Shown: positions 33,060 to 41,186 of the stretch, piece by piece
How the letters are laid out: every line of letters starts with the position of its first letter
Numbering within the stretch: position 1 is the stretch's first letter
NCBI RefSeq assembly: GCF_021290965.1
Contig: NZ_JAJOYT010000015.1
Span: 1-64,000 of the forward strand
Origin: Rheinheimera faecalis
Lineage (GTDB): Bacteria; Pseudomonadota; Gammaproteobacteria; Enterobacterales; Alteromonadaceae
Reading direction: 5' to 3'
Length of the DNA stretch: 64,000 bases
Notes under the pieces: model-generated
The model's database searches: none
What the model saw: the letters and a program-made list of their open reading frames with translations, nothing else
What the model was told of the DNA's origin: nothing
Made by a program: the position numbers and the translations under genes

Positions 33060-34159
33060 GAGCCGAAGGAGCTGTAGTGGAACAGACCCACCAAGATCAA
33101 TCAAAAGCCGATCAACTAAAAGCTGCCAGGCAGGCGCGTTATAGCCCGGGCCAGTCGGCGCATCAATTTAGCTTATACCTCTATCCGTTACTGGCTTTAG
33201 CTTTGTTATTGCTGGTGAATTTGCTGTTAGACCCACAGTTTTTTTCACTGCAATGGCAAGATGGCCGCTTGTATGGGCCTTTGATTGATATTTTAAATCG
33301 CAGTGCACCAGTGGCTTTGCTGGCCATCGGCATGAGTTTAGTCATAGCCACTGGTGGTATTGATCTGTCGGTTGGCGCTGTGATGGCGATTTGCGGCGCA
33401 GTGTGCGCTAACTTATTAGTGCTGGGGGACTGGTCCATTCCTGCTGTGATAGGCCTGGCTGTTCTGACAGGTTTAGCTTGTGGCTTGGTGAATGGCTTTA
33501 TGGTCAGTTATCTCGGCATTCAGCCTATAGTGGCGACTTTAGTGCTGATGGTGGCAGGGCGTGGTGTGGCCCAGCTATTAAACCAAGGCCAGATTGTCAC
33601 CTTTCAGAACCCTGACTTTGCCGCTTTAGGTTCAGGCTCCTTTTTAGGCTTACCAATACCTGTCTGGCTGGTATTGCTGGCGCTGCTTATTATGCAGTTG
33701 CTATTGCGACGCACAGCTTTGGGCTTATTTATTGAAGCTGTAGGTTGCAATGCCAAAGCCAGCCGTTATTTGGGCATAGATGACAGAGGCATTAAGCTGA
33801 CTGTGTATTTACTGGCCGGTGGCTGCGCAGCTTTGGCCGGTATTATAGCTACAGCTGATATTCAGGGCTCGGACGCCAATAACGCAGGTTTATGGTTAGA
33901 GCTGGATGCGATTTTAGCTGTGGTTATAGGCGGTGCGGCTTTAACAGGCGGGCGTTTTTCTTTGCCTCGTGCCGTAATAGGAGTGCTGATTATTCAGGCC
34001 TTAAGCACCACCATAGTGGTCAGTGGTTTACCTTCTAAATTTAATTTATTAATTAAAGCCTTAGTGATATTGCTTGTGCTGATGTTGCAGTCTGAACTGT
34101 TTCGTCATCAACTTAAAACCTTGTTTAGTTTTGGCAAGCTGCGTGGAGGAAAAGCCTGA
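33056..34159 (+). CDS. Sugar ABC transporter permease (YtfT-like)
   Basis: This is an inner-membrane permease of the RbsC/AraH family, 367 aa, with about nine or ten hydrophobic segments. It contains the family motif IATGGIDLSVGAVMAICGA and the GGAALTGGRFSLPRAVIG stretch. The ATG at 33056 overlaps the ATPase stop. An internal GTG at 33077 has a better RBS (AAGGAG) and could be the real start, removing seven residues. Its stop overlaps the second permease (TGATG). Confidence 0.88.
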   Translation: MRAEGAVVEQTHQDQSKADQLKAARQARYSPGQSAHQFSLYLYPLLALALLLLVNLLLDPQFFSLQWQDGRLYGPLIDILNRSAPVALLAIGMSLVIATGGIDLSVGAVMAICGAVCANLLVLGDWSIPAVIGLAVLTGLACGLVNGFMVSYLGIQPIVATLVLMVAGRGVAQLLNQGQIVTFQNPDFAALGSGSFLGLPIPVWLVLLALLIMQLLLRRTALGLFIEAVGCNAKASRYLGIDDRGIKLTVYLLAGGCAALAGIIATADIQGSDANNAGLWLELDAILAVVIGGAALTGGRFSLPRAVIGVLIIQALSTTIVVSGLPSKFNLLIKALVILLVLMLQSELFRHQLKTLFSFGKLRGGKA

Positions 34160-35130
34160 TGTCCCGCACTTATTTACCTTTGTGGATCACCTTTGCTCTG
34201 GTGTTGTTGATGTTTGGCGCTGGTGCCAGCCAGTTTGATGGGTTTGCCAGTCTGCGAGTGGTTACTAACTTAATTAGCGACAATGCCTTTTTGCTGGTCA
34301 CAGCTTTGGGTATGACACTGGTGATTTTATCTGGCGGTATAGATTTATCAGTGGGTTCTGTTATTGCGTTAAGTGGTGTGGCGGCGGCCTTGCTTATTGG
34401 ACCTTATCAATGGCATCCACTGCTCGCTTTTGCTGTGATATTGCCTTGTGCGGCGCTGTTTGGTGCTGGTATGGGCGCTTTAATTCAGTATTACCAGCTA
34501 CAGCCTTTTATCGTCACTTTGGCGGGCATGTTTTTAGCCCGGGGTGTGGCAACCTTACTCAGTGAAGAGTCTGTCGCTATTGAACATCCTTTTTATGATG
34601 CAGTGGCCGAGTTTGGGCTGGAGCTGCCGGATGGTGGTTGGCTGGGCGCTACCTCTTTACTGACCATAGCCCTGGTGCTACTGATGTTGGTACTTACTCA
34701 CTACAGCCGCTTTGGCTCTTATGTCTATGCCTTGGGTGGCAATAGCCAATCGGCCCAACTGATGGGGGTTCCTGTCGCCCGTACTACCATTTTGTTGTAT
34801 GCCTCAAGCAGTATGCTGGCTGCTATGGCCGGTATTATTTTTAGTTTTTATACTTACTCAGGTTATGCGCTCGCTGCTGTAGGTGTCGAACTGGATGCGA
34901 TAGCTGCTGTGGTGATAGGTGGCACCTTACTGACAGGTGGCAGTGGTTTTATTATCGGCACTGTGTTGGGTGTATTGCTGATGGGCCTTATTCAAACCTA
35001 TATCAATTTTGACGGCAGCTTAAGCAGCTGGTGGAGCAAAATAGTGATAGGCGGTCTGCTGTTTTTCTTTATCGCTTTGCAAAAGCTACTGAGTAAAAAA
35101 TTGCAGAATAATGCAGTGAGCAAAGCATGA
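34159..35130 (+). CDS. Sugar ABC transporter permease (YjfF-like)
   Basis: This is the second permease of the importer, 323 aa, of the same family as the preceding one (LSGGIDLSVGSVIALSGVAAALL, GGTLLTGGSGFIIGTVLGV). Paired permeases following a YtfR-type ATPase are the ytfQRT-yjfF arrangement, so the complex is probably a heterodimer. It overlaps its neighbours at both ends. Confidence 0.88.
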   Translation: MSRTYLPLWITFALVLLMFGAGASQFDGFASLRVVTNLISDNAFLLVTALGMTLVILSGGIDLSVGSVIALSGVAAALLIGPYQWHPLLAFAVILPCAALFGAGMGALIQYYQLQPFIVTLAGMFLARGVATLLSEESVAIEHPFYDAVAEFGLELPDGGWLGATSLLTIALVLLMLVLTHYSRFGSYVYALGGNSQSAQLMGVPVARTTILLYASSSMLAAMAGIIFSFYTYSGYALAAVGVELDAIAAVVIGGTLLTGGSGFIIGTVLGVLLMGLIQTYINFDGSLSSWWSKIVIGGLLFFFIALQKLLSKKLQNNAVSKA

Positions 35131-36071
35131 CCGAACTGACTTTATTGCACAGCATTCCGCTTAAAAACAAATTAGGTGAAGGCATTGTCTGGCACAGCGC
35201 CAGCCAGTCGGTCTGGTGGACTGACATTCATGGCCGCTTTTTATATCAGCTGTTTTGGCCTTCACTGCAGTTAAATACCTATCCGCTGCCTGAACGTATC
35301 AGCTGTTTTGCTTTATTAAATCCAAATGACTCAATGCGCTCTGACTATTCGATGCTGGTGGCTTTTGAATCTGGTTTTGCTTTGTATCAACCTGCAAGTC
35401 AGGACATCTTTTGGTTGGTTAAACCTGAAACTCATTTATCCGGCAATCGCATGAACGATGGCCGTATAGACCGTCAGGGCAGGTTTTGGGCTGGCACTAT
35501 GAAAGAGCAGGATCACGGCCAGCATGGCACTTTATACCGGCTGGATCAGCAAGGCTGTCATGCGATGATTACTGATTTACACATTCCAAATAGCCTGTGC
35601 TGGAATAAAAACAGCAACTTGATGTATCACGCCGACTCACCGACAGGTGTGATTTATTCTTATGGCTTTGATGCGGTTCAAGGTTCTGTAAGTCAGCCGC
35701 ATTTTTTTGCCAAAGTGCCCACAGGCGCAGAACCTGATGGCGCTGTAATAGATGCAGAGGATCATCTGCTTTGTGCTTTATGGGGCGGTGCTGCGATAGC
35801 CCGTTATTCGCCATCAGGGCAGCAAACTGCATTGCATCTTTTACCTGTCAGTCAGCCGACTTGTTTGGCTTTTGGCGGGCCTGAACTGGACCTGCTGTTT
35901 GTTACTACAGCCCGTCAGGGTTTAACCGAAGAACAGTTACAGGCTGAGCCTGATGCCGGCAGTTTATTGATTTATCAGTCACCTTATCAGGGCTTGCCTG
36001 AATCAGAATTGGCGGTGCTGGATTGGGTTGCTTTGCAAAAAAGTGGAGGTGGTTATGTGGAGGCTCTGTAG
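35127..36071 (+). CDS. SMP-30/gluconolactonase-family lactonase (pentonolactonase)
   Basis: This is a six-bladed beta-propeller metal-dependent lactonase, 314 aa, no signal peptide. The metal ligands are expected in LGEGIVWH (Glu), NRMNDGRIDRQGRFWAGTM (Asn/Asp), HIPNSLCWN and EPDGAVIDAEDHLLCALWGGAAIARYSP (Asp). It would open L-arabinono- or xylono-lactone to the acid used by the dehydratase. The ATGA overlap with the permease gene shows it is part of the same operon. Confidence 0.87.
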   Translation: MTELTLLHSIPLKNKLGEGIVWHSASQSVWWTDIHGRFLYQLFWPSLQLNTYPLPERISCFALLNPNDSMRSDYSMLVAFESGFALYQPASQDIFWLVKPETHLSGNRMNDGRIDRQGRFWAGTMKEQDHGQHGTLYRLDQQGCHAMITDLHIPNSLCWNKNSNLMYHADSPTGVIYSYGFDAVQGSVSQPHFFAKVPTGAEPDGAVIDAEDHLLCALWGGAAIARYSPSGQQTALHLLPVSQPTCLAFGGPELDLLFVTTARQGLTEEQLQAEPDAGSLLIYQSPYQGLPESELAVLDWVALQKSGGGYVEAL

Positions 36072-37041
36072 TTTTTTACTGATAAGCCTGCTGAGTTTTA
36101 ACCTGCTTGCGCAAGACGCAGAACCTCTGATTAAAAACCGCGCCGATCCCTGGGTCTATCGCGCTGCAGCAGATTCTTACTATTTCACAGCTTCAGTGCC
36201 GGAGTTTGATCGTATTGAGTTACGCCATAGTTCAAGCATTAAAGGCTTAGCACAAGCAGCACCTAAAGTGATTTGGCGCAAAAAAGATAAAGGCCCTATG
36301 AGCGCTAATATCTGGGCGCCTGAGCTGCACCGTATAGACGGCAGCTGGTATATCTACTTTGCTGCCGGAAAGAGCGAAGAAGCTTTTCATATCCGCACTT
36401 ATGTGCTGAAAAACAGCTCTGCCGATCCATTACAAGGGCAGTGGCAAGAGCTGGGGCCGCTGAATACAGGCTGGGATAGTTTTAATCTGGATGCGACTCA
36501 CTTTGAGCATCAGGGGAAGCATTATCTGGTCTGGGCACAGCAGGATAAAAACAAAAGTTATAACAGCGCTTTGTGGATAGCTAAAATGCGTAGCGCCACA
36601 GAGCTTGAATTACCCGCTACTTTACTGACAGAACCGCTTCTTGACTGGGAGGTCTTGGGTTATAAGGTCAATGAAGGGCCTGCAGTGCTGATTAAAAACG
36701 GCAAAGTCTGGCTGGCCTATTCAGCCAGTGCCACCGATCACCGCTACGCTATGGGCTTGCTGAGTGCTTCAGCAGATGCAGATTTATTGAAGACCGAAAA
36801 CTGGACCAAAGCGCCCAAACCGGTGTTTTACACCAACGACAGCCTGAAACGTTTTGGCCCTGGCCATAACAGCTTTGTGTTGGCCGAAGATGGCGTCACC
36901 GATTTAATGCTGTATCACGCCCGTGATTACAAAGAAATTCAGGGCAATCCATTGCAGGATGGCAATAGACATACTCGTGTGCGGCCTGTGTACTGGACAG
37001 ACAAAGGCCAGTTAGATTTTGCGCAGGATAAGCCCGACTAA
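36055..37041 (+). CDS. Glycoside hydrolase family 43 (exo-arabinofuranosidase type)
   Basis: This is an exported GH43 enzyme, 328 aa, with a signal peptide (LCSFLLISLLSFNLLA) at about 3-18. NRADPWVYRAAADSYYFTASVPEFDRIELRHSSSIKG at the mature N terminus carries the catalytic-base aspartate, SFNLDATHFEHQGKHYLVWAQQ has the second aspartate and YKVNEGPAVL the acid glutamate. This form resembles exo-1,5-alpha-L-arabinofuranosidases. The ATG at 36055 lies 17 bases inside the lactonase gene. It is the last gene of the operon before the terminator at 37070. Confidence 0.87.
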   Translation: MWRLCSFLLISLLSFNLLAQDAEPLIKNRADPWVYRAAADSYYFTASVPEFDRIELRHSSSIKGLAQAAPKVIWRKKDKGPMSANIWAPELHRIDGSWYIYFAAGKSEEAFHIRTYVLKNSSADPLQGQWQELGPLNTGWDSFNLDATHFEHQGKHYLVWAQQDKNKSYNSALWIAKMRSATELELPATLLTEPLLDWEVLGYKVNEGPAVLIKNGKVWLAYSASATDHRYAMGLLSASADADLLKTENWTKAPKPVFYTNDSLKRFGPGHNSFVLAEDGVTDLMLYHARDYKEIQGNPLQDGNRHTRVRPVYWTDKGQLDFAQDKPD

Positions 37042-37069
37042 CTCATTGTTCCGTTAACCTCTACTGTTC

Positions 37070-37109
37070 ACGCCTTGTAACAATTTTGTTGCAGGGCGTT
37101 TTTGTTTTT
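37070..37109 (+). terminator. Intrinsic terminator at the end of the pentose operon
   Basis: ACGCCTTGTAACAA pairs imperfectly with TTGTTGCAGGGCGT (37070-37083 and 37086-37099) and is followed by a T-rich run. It closes the operon from 25113 to 37041. Confidence 0.75.
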
Positions 37110-37163
37110 CGTTTAGTCTTAACCTTTTGTAATTCTCTTTCAGAAAAAGGGCAGGGAGAAGGT

Positions 37164-38489
37164 ATGAGGTTAAAACATTCAGCTTTGGCGCTGATGCTCG
37201 GACTGGTGTTCAGTTCTGCACAAGCAACAGAAGCCAAAGATATTCAAAGTTTTACGCTTAAAAATGGTATGAAAATTCTGGTGCTGGAAGATGCGTCTAT
37301 TCCCAATGCCAACAGTTATTTATTCTGGAAAGTAGGTTCACGCAACGAATACCCAGGCATTACAGGCATCTCCCATTTCTTTGAACATATGATGTTTAAC
37401 GGCGCGAAAAAGTACGGTCCAAAGATGTTTGACCGCACTATGGAAGCTGCTGGTGGCGCTAACAATGCCTACACCACTGAAGATTTAACTGTTTATACCA
37501 ACTGGTTCCCTGCCAATGCGTTGGAGACTATTTTTGATTTAGAAGCCGACCGTATAGGCCATTTGGATATCAATGCCAAAATGGTTGAAAGCGAACGAGG
37601 CGTAGTGGCTTCTGAACGTACTACTGGTCTTGAAAACTCCAACTTTCGGACTATTCAGGAAGAAATGAAAGGCGTAGCTTTTCACGCTCATCCCTACAGC
37701 TGGTCTGTGATTGGGCATGAGTCGGACATCAAAGCCTGGACTTTGGATGACTTAAAGCGTTATCACAAAACCTATTACGCGCCAAACAACGCAGTGATGG
37801 TTGTAACAGGGGATGTAAAACTCTCTGAAGTAAAAAAGCTGGCAGAGCAGTATCTGGAGCCTATTCCGGCTCAGCCTAAACCCGACGCTGTGCGCACAGT
37901 CGAGCCAGAGCAAAAAGGCGAACGTCGTGTTTATGTGCAAAAAGCCTCAGTCACCAGCCCTAACTTGCTGTTAGGTTTTCATATTCCGGCTAGCTCCAGC
38001 CCGGATTATTATGCACTGGATTTACTGAACTCCATTTTAGGTGAAGGTAACAGCTCACGTTTGTATCAGGGCCTGGTCGACAAAGAACTGGCCGTGGATG
38101 TGTTTAGCTATTTGCCTATGTCCTTTGACCCAAACCTGTTTTATCTGATGGCTGTCGCCAATCCTGGTGTTAAAGCTGCGGATCTCGAGACAGCGCTGAT
38201 TGGCGTTGTTAATAAAGTCGCCAAAGAAGGTGTAACTCAAGCTGAGCTTGAAAAAGCCAAAAACCAAAAGCTGATGCAGTTCTACCGTGAAATGGAAACC
38301 ATCAATGGTAAAGCCGATATTATCGGCACCTACGAGCTGTATTTTGGCAGCTATCAGAAGTTGTTTGATGCACCGAAAAACTATCAAAAAGTCACCCCTG
38401 CTGATATTCAGCGGGTGGCACAAAGTTACCTGAAAAAATCCAACCGCACTGTTGCTGTGCTGGACTCTGCTGAGGATAAAGATCTATGA
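37164..38489 (+). CDS. M16-family zinc peptidase, catalytic member
   Basis: This is a predicted exported metallopeptidase of the pitrilysin/M16 type, 441 aa, signal peptide about 1-23 (ends SAQA). The inverted zinc motif HxxEH is present as HFFEH, with the downstream glutamate in the ESERGVVASERT helix, so it should be active. The ATG at 37164 is preferred: AGGGAGAAGG lies just upstream. The next gene is the inactive partner and overlaps by four bases. Confidence 0.9.
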   Translation: MRLKHSALALMLGLVFSSAQATEAKDIQSFTLKNGMKILVLEDASIPNANSYLFWKVGSRNEYPGITGISHFFEHMMFNGAKKYGPKMFDRTMEAAGGANNAYTTEDLTVYTNWFPANALETIFDLEADRIGHLDINAKMVESERGVVASERTTGLENSNFRTIQEEMKGVAFHAHPYSWSVIGHESDIKAWTLDDLKRYHKTYYAPNNAVMVVTGDVKLSEVKKLAEQYLEPIPAQPKPDAVRTVEPEQKGERRVYVQKASVTSPNLLLGFHIPASSSPDYYALDLLNSILGEGNSSRLYQGLVDKELAVDVFSYLPMSFDPNLFYLMAVANPGVKAADLETALIGVVNKVAKEGVTQAELEKAKNQKLMQFYREMETINGKADIIGTYELYFGSYQKLFDAPKNYQKVTPADIQRVAQSYLKKSNRTVAVLDSAEDKDL

Positions 38490-39904
38490 GCTATTTCACT
38501 AAAACTCCCAAAGCGGCGGCGCTGGTTTTAATCAGCTCTTTTGTTTTTGCCTTGCCGGTTATGGCAGAGCAAACAAAGAGCCAAAGCAGCTTCCAAATGC
38601 CAGCTTATGAACAATTGAAGCTGGATAATGGCCTGACCGTCTTTTTATTGCCCCAACATGAAGTGCCATTAATTACAGTGCAGGCCACAGTACGTGCTGG
38701 TGCAGTCAATGACAAAGTTGCTGGTTTATCACAGTTGACCAGTCAGGCTTTATTGTTAGGCGCAGGCGGTAAAACCAAAGCTGAAATTGAACAACTGGTC
38801 GACTTTTTAGGCGCCAGTTTAAACAGCAATGGTTCAATGGAAGGTTCCAGTCTACGGGCTGATTTTATGGCCAAAGACGCTGAACAAATGCTGTCTGTGC
38901 TGCATATGGTGCTGACTCAACCCGGTTTTGATGTGGCTGAGTTTGATAAGTTAAAAGCCCGCCAAATAGCCGCTGTGGCTCAGGCTAAAGAAAGCCCACG
39001 TATGGTGATCGACCAGTACTTTAATAAGCTGGTATTTGAATCTCACCCTTACGGTAACGCTACTTCTGGTACTGCGGAGTCGTTAAAAAGCATCAGCCAG
39101 CAGCAAGTGAAAGATTTCCACCAGAGCTTTTATCAGCCTGCTAATACAGCCATCAGCATAGTGGGCGACTTCAAACCTGCAGTGATGAAAGCGCAGCTAC
39201 AAAAACTCTTTGCCAGTTGGAAAAATGGCGCAGCAGTGACACAACCTGATTTAACTGCTGCTTTACCTCAAACCAGCAAATCCAAAGTGCTGCTGGTGAA
39301 TAAAGCCGATGCGATAGAAACCACTTTTAGTATTGGTGGTGTAGGTGTTAAGCAAGATAACCCGGATTATGTCGGTATCTCAGTGGTCAATACAGTTTTG
39401 GGTGGCCGTTTTACCTCCTGGCTGAATGATGAGCTGCGGGTGAATTCTGGTTTAACTTATGGTGCAGGCTCAGGTTTTGAACGTTATTCTGCCAGCGGCA
39501 CATTTAGCATCGGCAGTTTTACCAAAACTGAAAGTACCAAAGCAGCCGTGGATTTAGCGCTAAAAACTTATCAGCGCTTATGGGATAAGGGCATAGATCA
39601 AGCCACGCTGGACTCCGCCAAAGCTTATGTCAAAGGCCAGTTCCCACCTCGTTTTGAAACCAATACAGCCTTAGCTGGCTTGTTAGGCGATATGTACCTC
39701 TATGGTTTTAATCAGGACTTTATCAACAGCTTCCAAAGCAAAGTGGATCAACTGACAGTGGCTGAAAGCAAACGTCTGATCAATAGCTACTTTCCTAAAG
39801 AGCAGCTGCAATTTGTGCTGATTGGCAAAGCTGAAACCATTAAAGACATCGCCAAAAGTTATGGTGAAGTCACACAAGTGGAAATCACTGCTGATAGTTT
39901 CTAG
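38486..39904 (+). CDS. M16-family peptidase-like protein, non-catalytic partner
   Basis: This is an exported M16-fold protein, 472 aa, signal peptide about 1-27 (ends PVMA). At the position of HxxEH it has SQLTSQALLLGAGGKT, so the zinc site is missing. It starts with an ATGA overlap with the catalytic partner; such active/inactive pairs form heterodimers in known bacterial M16B proteases. The substrate is unknown. Confidence 0.88.
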   Translation: MSYFTKTPKAAALVLISSFVFALPVMAEQTKSQSSFQMPAYEQLKLDNGLTVFLLPQHEVPLITVQATVRAGAVNDKVAGLSQLTSQALLLGAGGKTKAEIEQLVDFLGASLNSNGSMEGSSLRADFMAKDAEQMLSVLHMVLTQPGFDVAEFDKLKARQIAAVAQAKESPRMVIDQYFNKLVFESHPYGNATSGTAESLKSISQQQVKDFHQSFYQPANTAISIVGDFKPAVMKAQLQKLFASWKNGAAVTQPDLTAALPQTSKSKVLLVNKADAIETTFSIGGVGVKQDNPDYVGISVVNTVLGGRFTSWLNDELRVNSGLTYGAGSGFERYSASGTFSIGSFTKTESTKAAVDLALKTYQRLWDKGIDQATLDSAKAYVKGQFPPRFETNTALAGLLGDMYLYGFNQDFINSFQSKVDQLTVAESKRLINSYFPKEQLQFVLIGKAETIKDIAKSYGEVTQVEITADSF

Positions 39905-39915
39905 TCAAAAGCTAT

Positions 39916-39942
39916 GGCCCTGCAGCAATGCAGGGCCTTATA
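39916..39942 (+). terminator. Probable terminator after the M16 pair
   Basis: GGCCCTGCA-gcaa-TGCAGGGCC is a perfect nine-pair stem with a four-base loop directly after the M16 genes. The following sequence has only a weak T run. Confidence 0.6.
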
Positions 39943-39976
39943 CTTAAGCCATAACCTCTATAGATAAGTACTTCGC

Positions 39977-41182
39977 TTGAAACTTCAGTTCACACTCGTC
40001 ACTCTATTGTTAAGCCTTTGTGTGTTGGGCTCTTGTATACCACAGCGCAATTCTGCTTTTTCTCAGCATATTTATATCTGGCAGCGGGTCTGGAACTCAG
40101 AACATGCGCAAGCTTTGGCCCAAAGCAAAGCTGATTTCAGTGTATTGAGGGTTTTAGCCTTGCAGCTGCATCAGACAAAAACTGGCCCGGTTTGGACTCA
40201 GGCTAAGGTTGATTTACCTCTGCTTGCTGCAGATGGACGGGCTGTGCAGCTAGTGGTGCGGCTTGATGGTCAGCTCAAACATTTACCAACAACTGTGTTG
40301 CAGCAAAAACTGCTGACGCTGCTGCAATTGTGGCAACAGCAAGGTGTGAAGGTCACTCAACTTGAGTTGGATTATGACTGCGCCAGCAGCCAGCTCGGCG
40401 CTTATGCTCTCTGGATAAAACAATTACGTAAGCTTCTGCCCCAGACTCTGGCTGTAAACATCACGGCTTTACCGGACTGGTTAGGCAAGCCGGGTTGGCC
40501 TGAGTTACAACAGCAAGCGGATCAACTGACCTTACAGGTCCATTCGGTGATATCGCCCGAACAAGGCCTGTTTCAGACTGAACTAGCCAAAAAATGGACA
40601 CAACAACTGGCTGCAGAGGCGCAGAAGCCATTTTATATTGCTGTGCCTTCTTATCATTCAGCTTTGCTGAAACAAGAGCAGGGCTGGCTGGTTGAAAGTG
40701 AACAAGCATTACAAAGTGAAAGCGAGCGGCAAGAATTATGGCTGGATGCTTTAGCAGTGCAGGGTTTTAGTTTATGGCTGAAACAGCAAGACTGGCCGCT
40801 GTTGCAGGGGCTGGCCTGGTTTCGTTTACCTTTGCCATCCGACAAACGCAGCTGGTCTTATTCCCAATTACAGGCGGTCAGCTCGGGTAAAACACTCACT
40901 GCTGACTTGAAATTAAGTTTGCGTGGCGAAGCGCCTCACTTTGAACTGGTGGCAGAAAACCATGGTTTTATAGCAGCGCCATTACCAGCCCGGATCAACT
41001 TGTCCGGTGTTTTATGTAGCGCTGCGGATGCTGTATCAGGCTACCAGTTCAACTTTTCAAAAGACAAAAATCAGCTGCAGTTTATGTTGTCCAAAGCTGA
41101 AACCATGCTGCAACCCCGGCAAACCTTAGTATTGGGCTGGGCATCTTGTCAAAATTTAACCCTTTGGGCATTTAAAGGATGA
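39977..41182 (+). CDS. DUF3142-like lipoprotein with TTG start
   Basis: This is a predicted lipoprotein, 401 aa, signal peptide about 1-19 ending in the lipobox VLGSC. The middle part (LLQLWQQQGVKVTQLELDYDCASSQLGAYALWIKQLR) resembles DUF3142 proteins, which look like TIM-barrel glycosidase relatives of unknown function. TTG at 39977 is the only usable start: a stop codon lies 12 bases upstream in frame and no ATG or GTG occurs near the signal peptide. It is followed after four bases by a large partner gene, so the two are likely co-expressed. The family call is from memory of motif style and is moderate. Confidence 0.65.
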   Translation: MKLQFTLVTLLLSLCVLGSCIPQRNSAFSQHIYIWQRVWNSEHAQALAQSKADFSVLRVLALQLHQTKTGPVWTQAKVDLPLLAADGRAVQLVVRLDGQLKHLPTTVLQQKLLTLLQLWQQQGVKVTQLELDYDCASSQLGAYALWIKQLRKLLPQTLAVNITALPDWLGKPGWPELQQQADQLTLQVHSVISPEQGLFQTELAKKWTQQLAAEAQKPFYIAVPSYHSALLKQEQGWLVESEQALQSESERQELWLDALAVQGFSLWLKQQDWPLLQGLAWFRLPLPSDKRSWSYSQLQAVSSGKTLTADLKLSLRGEAPHFELVAENHGFIAAPLPARINLSGVLCSAADAVSGYQFNFSKDKNQLQFMLSKAETMLQPRQTLVLGWASCQNLTLWAFKG

Positions 41183-41186
41183 TTTT

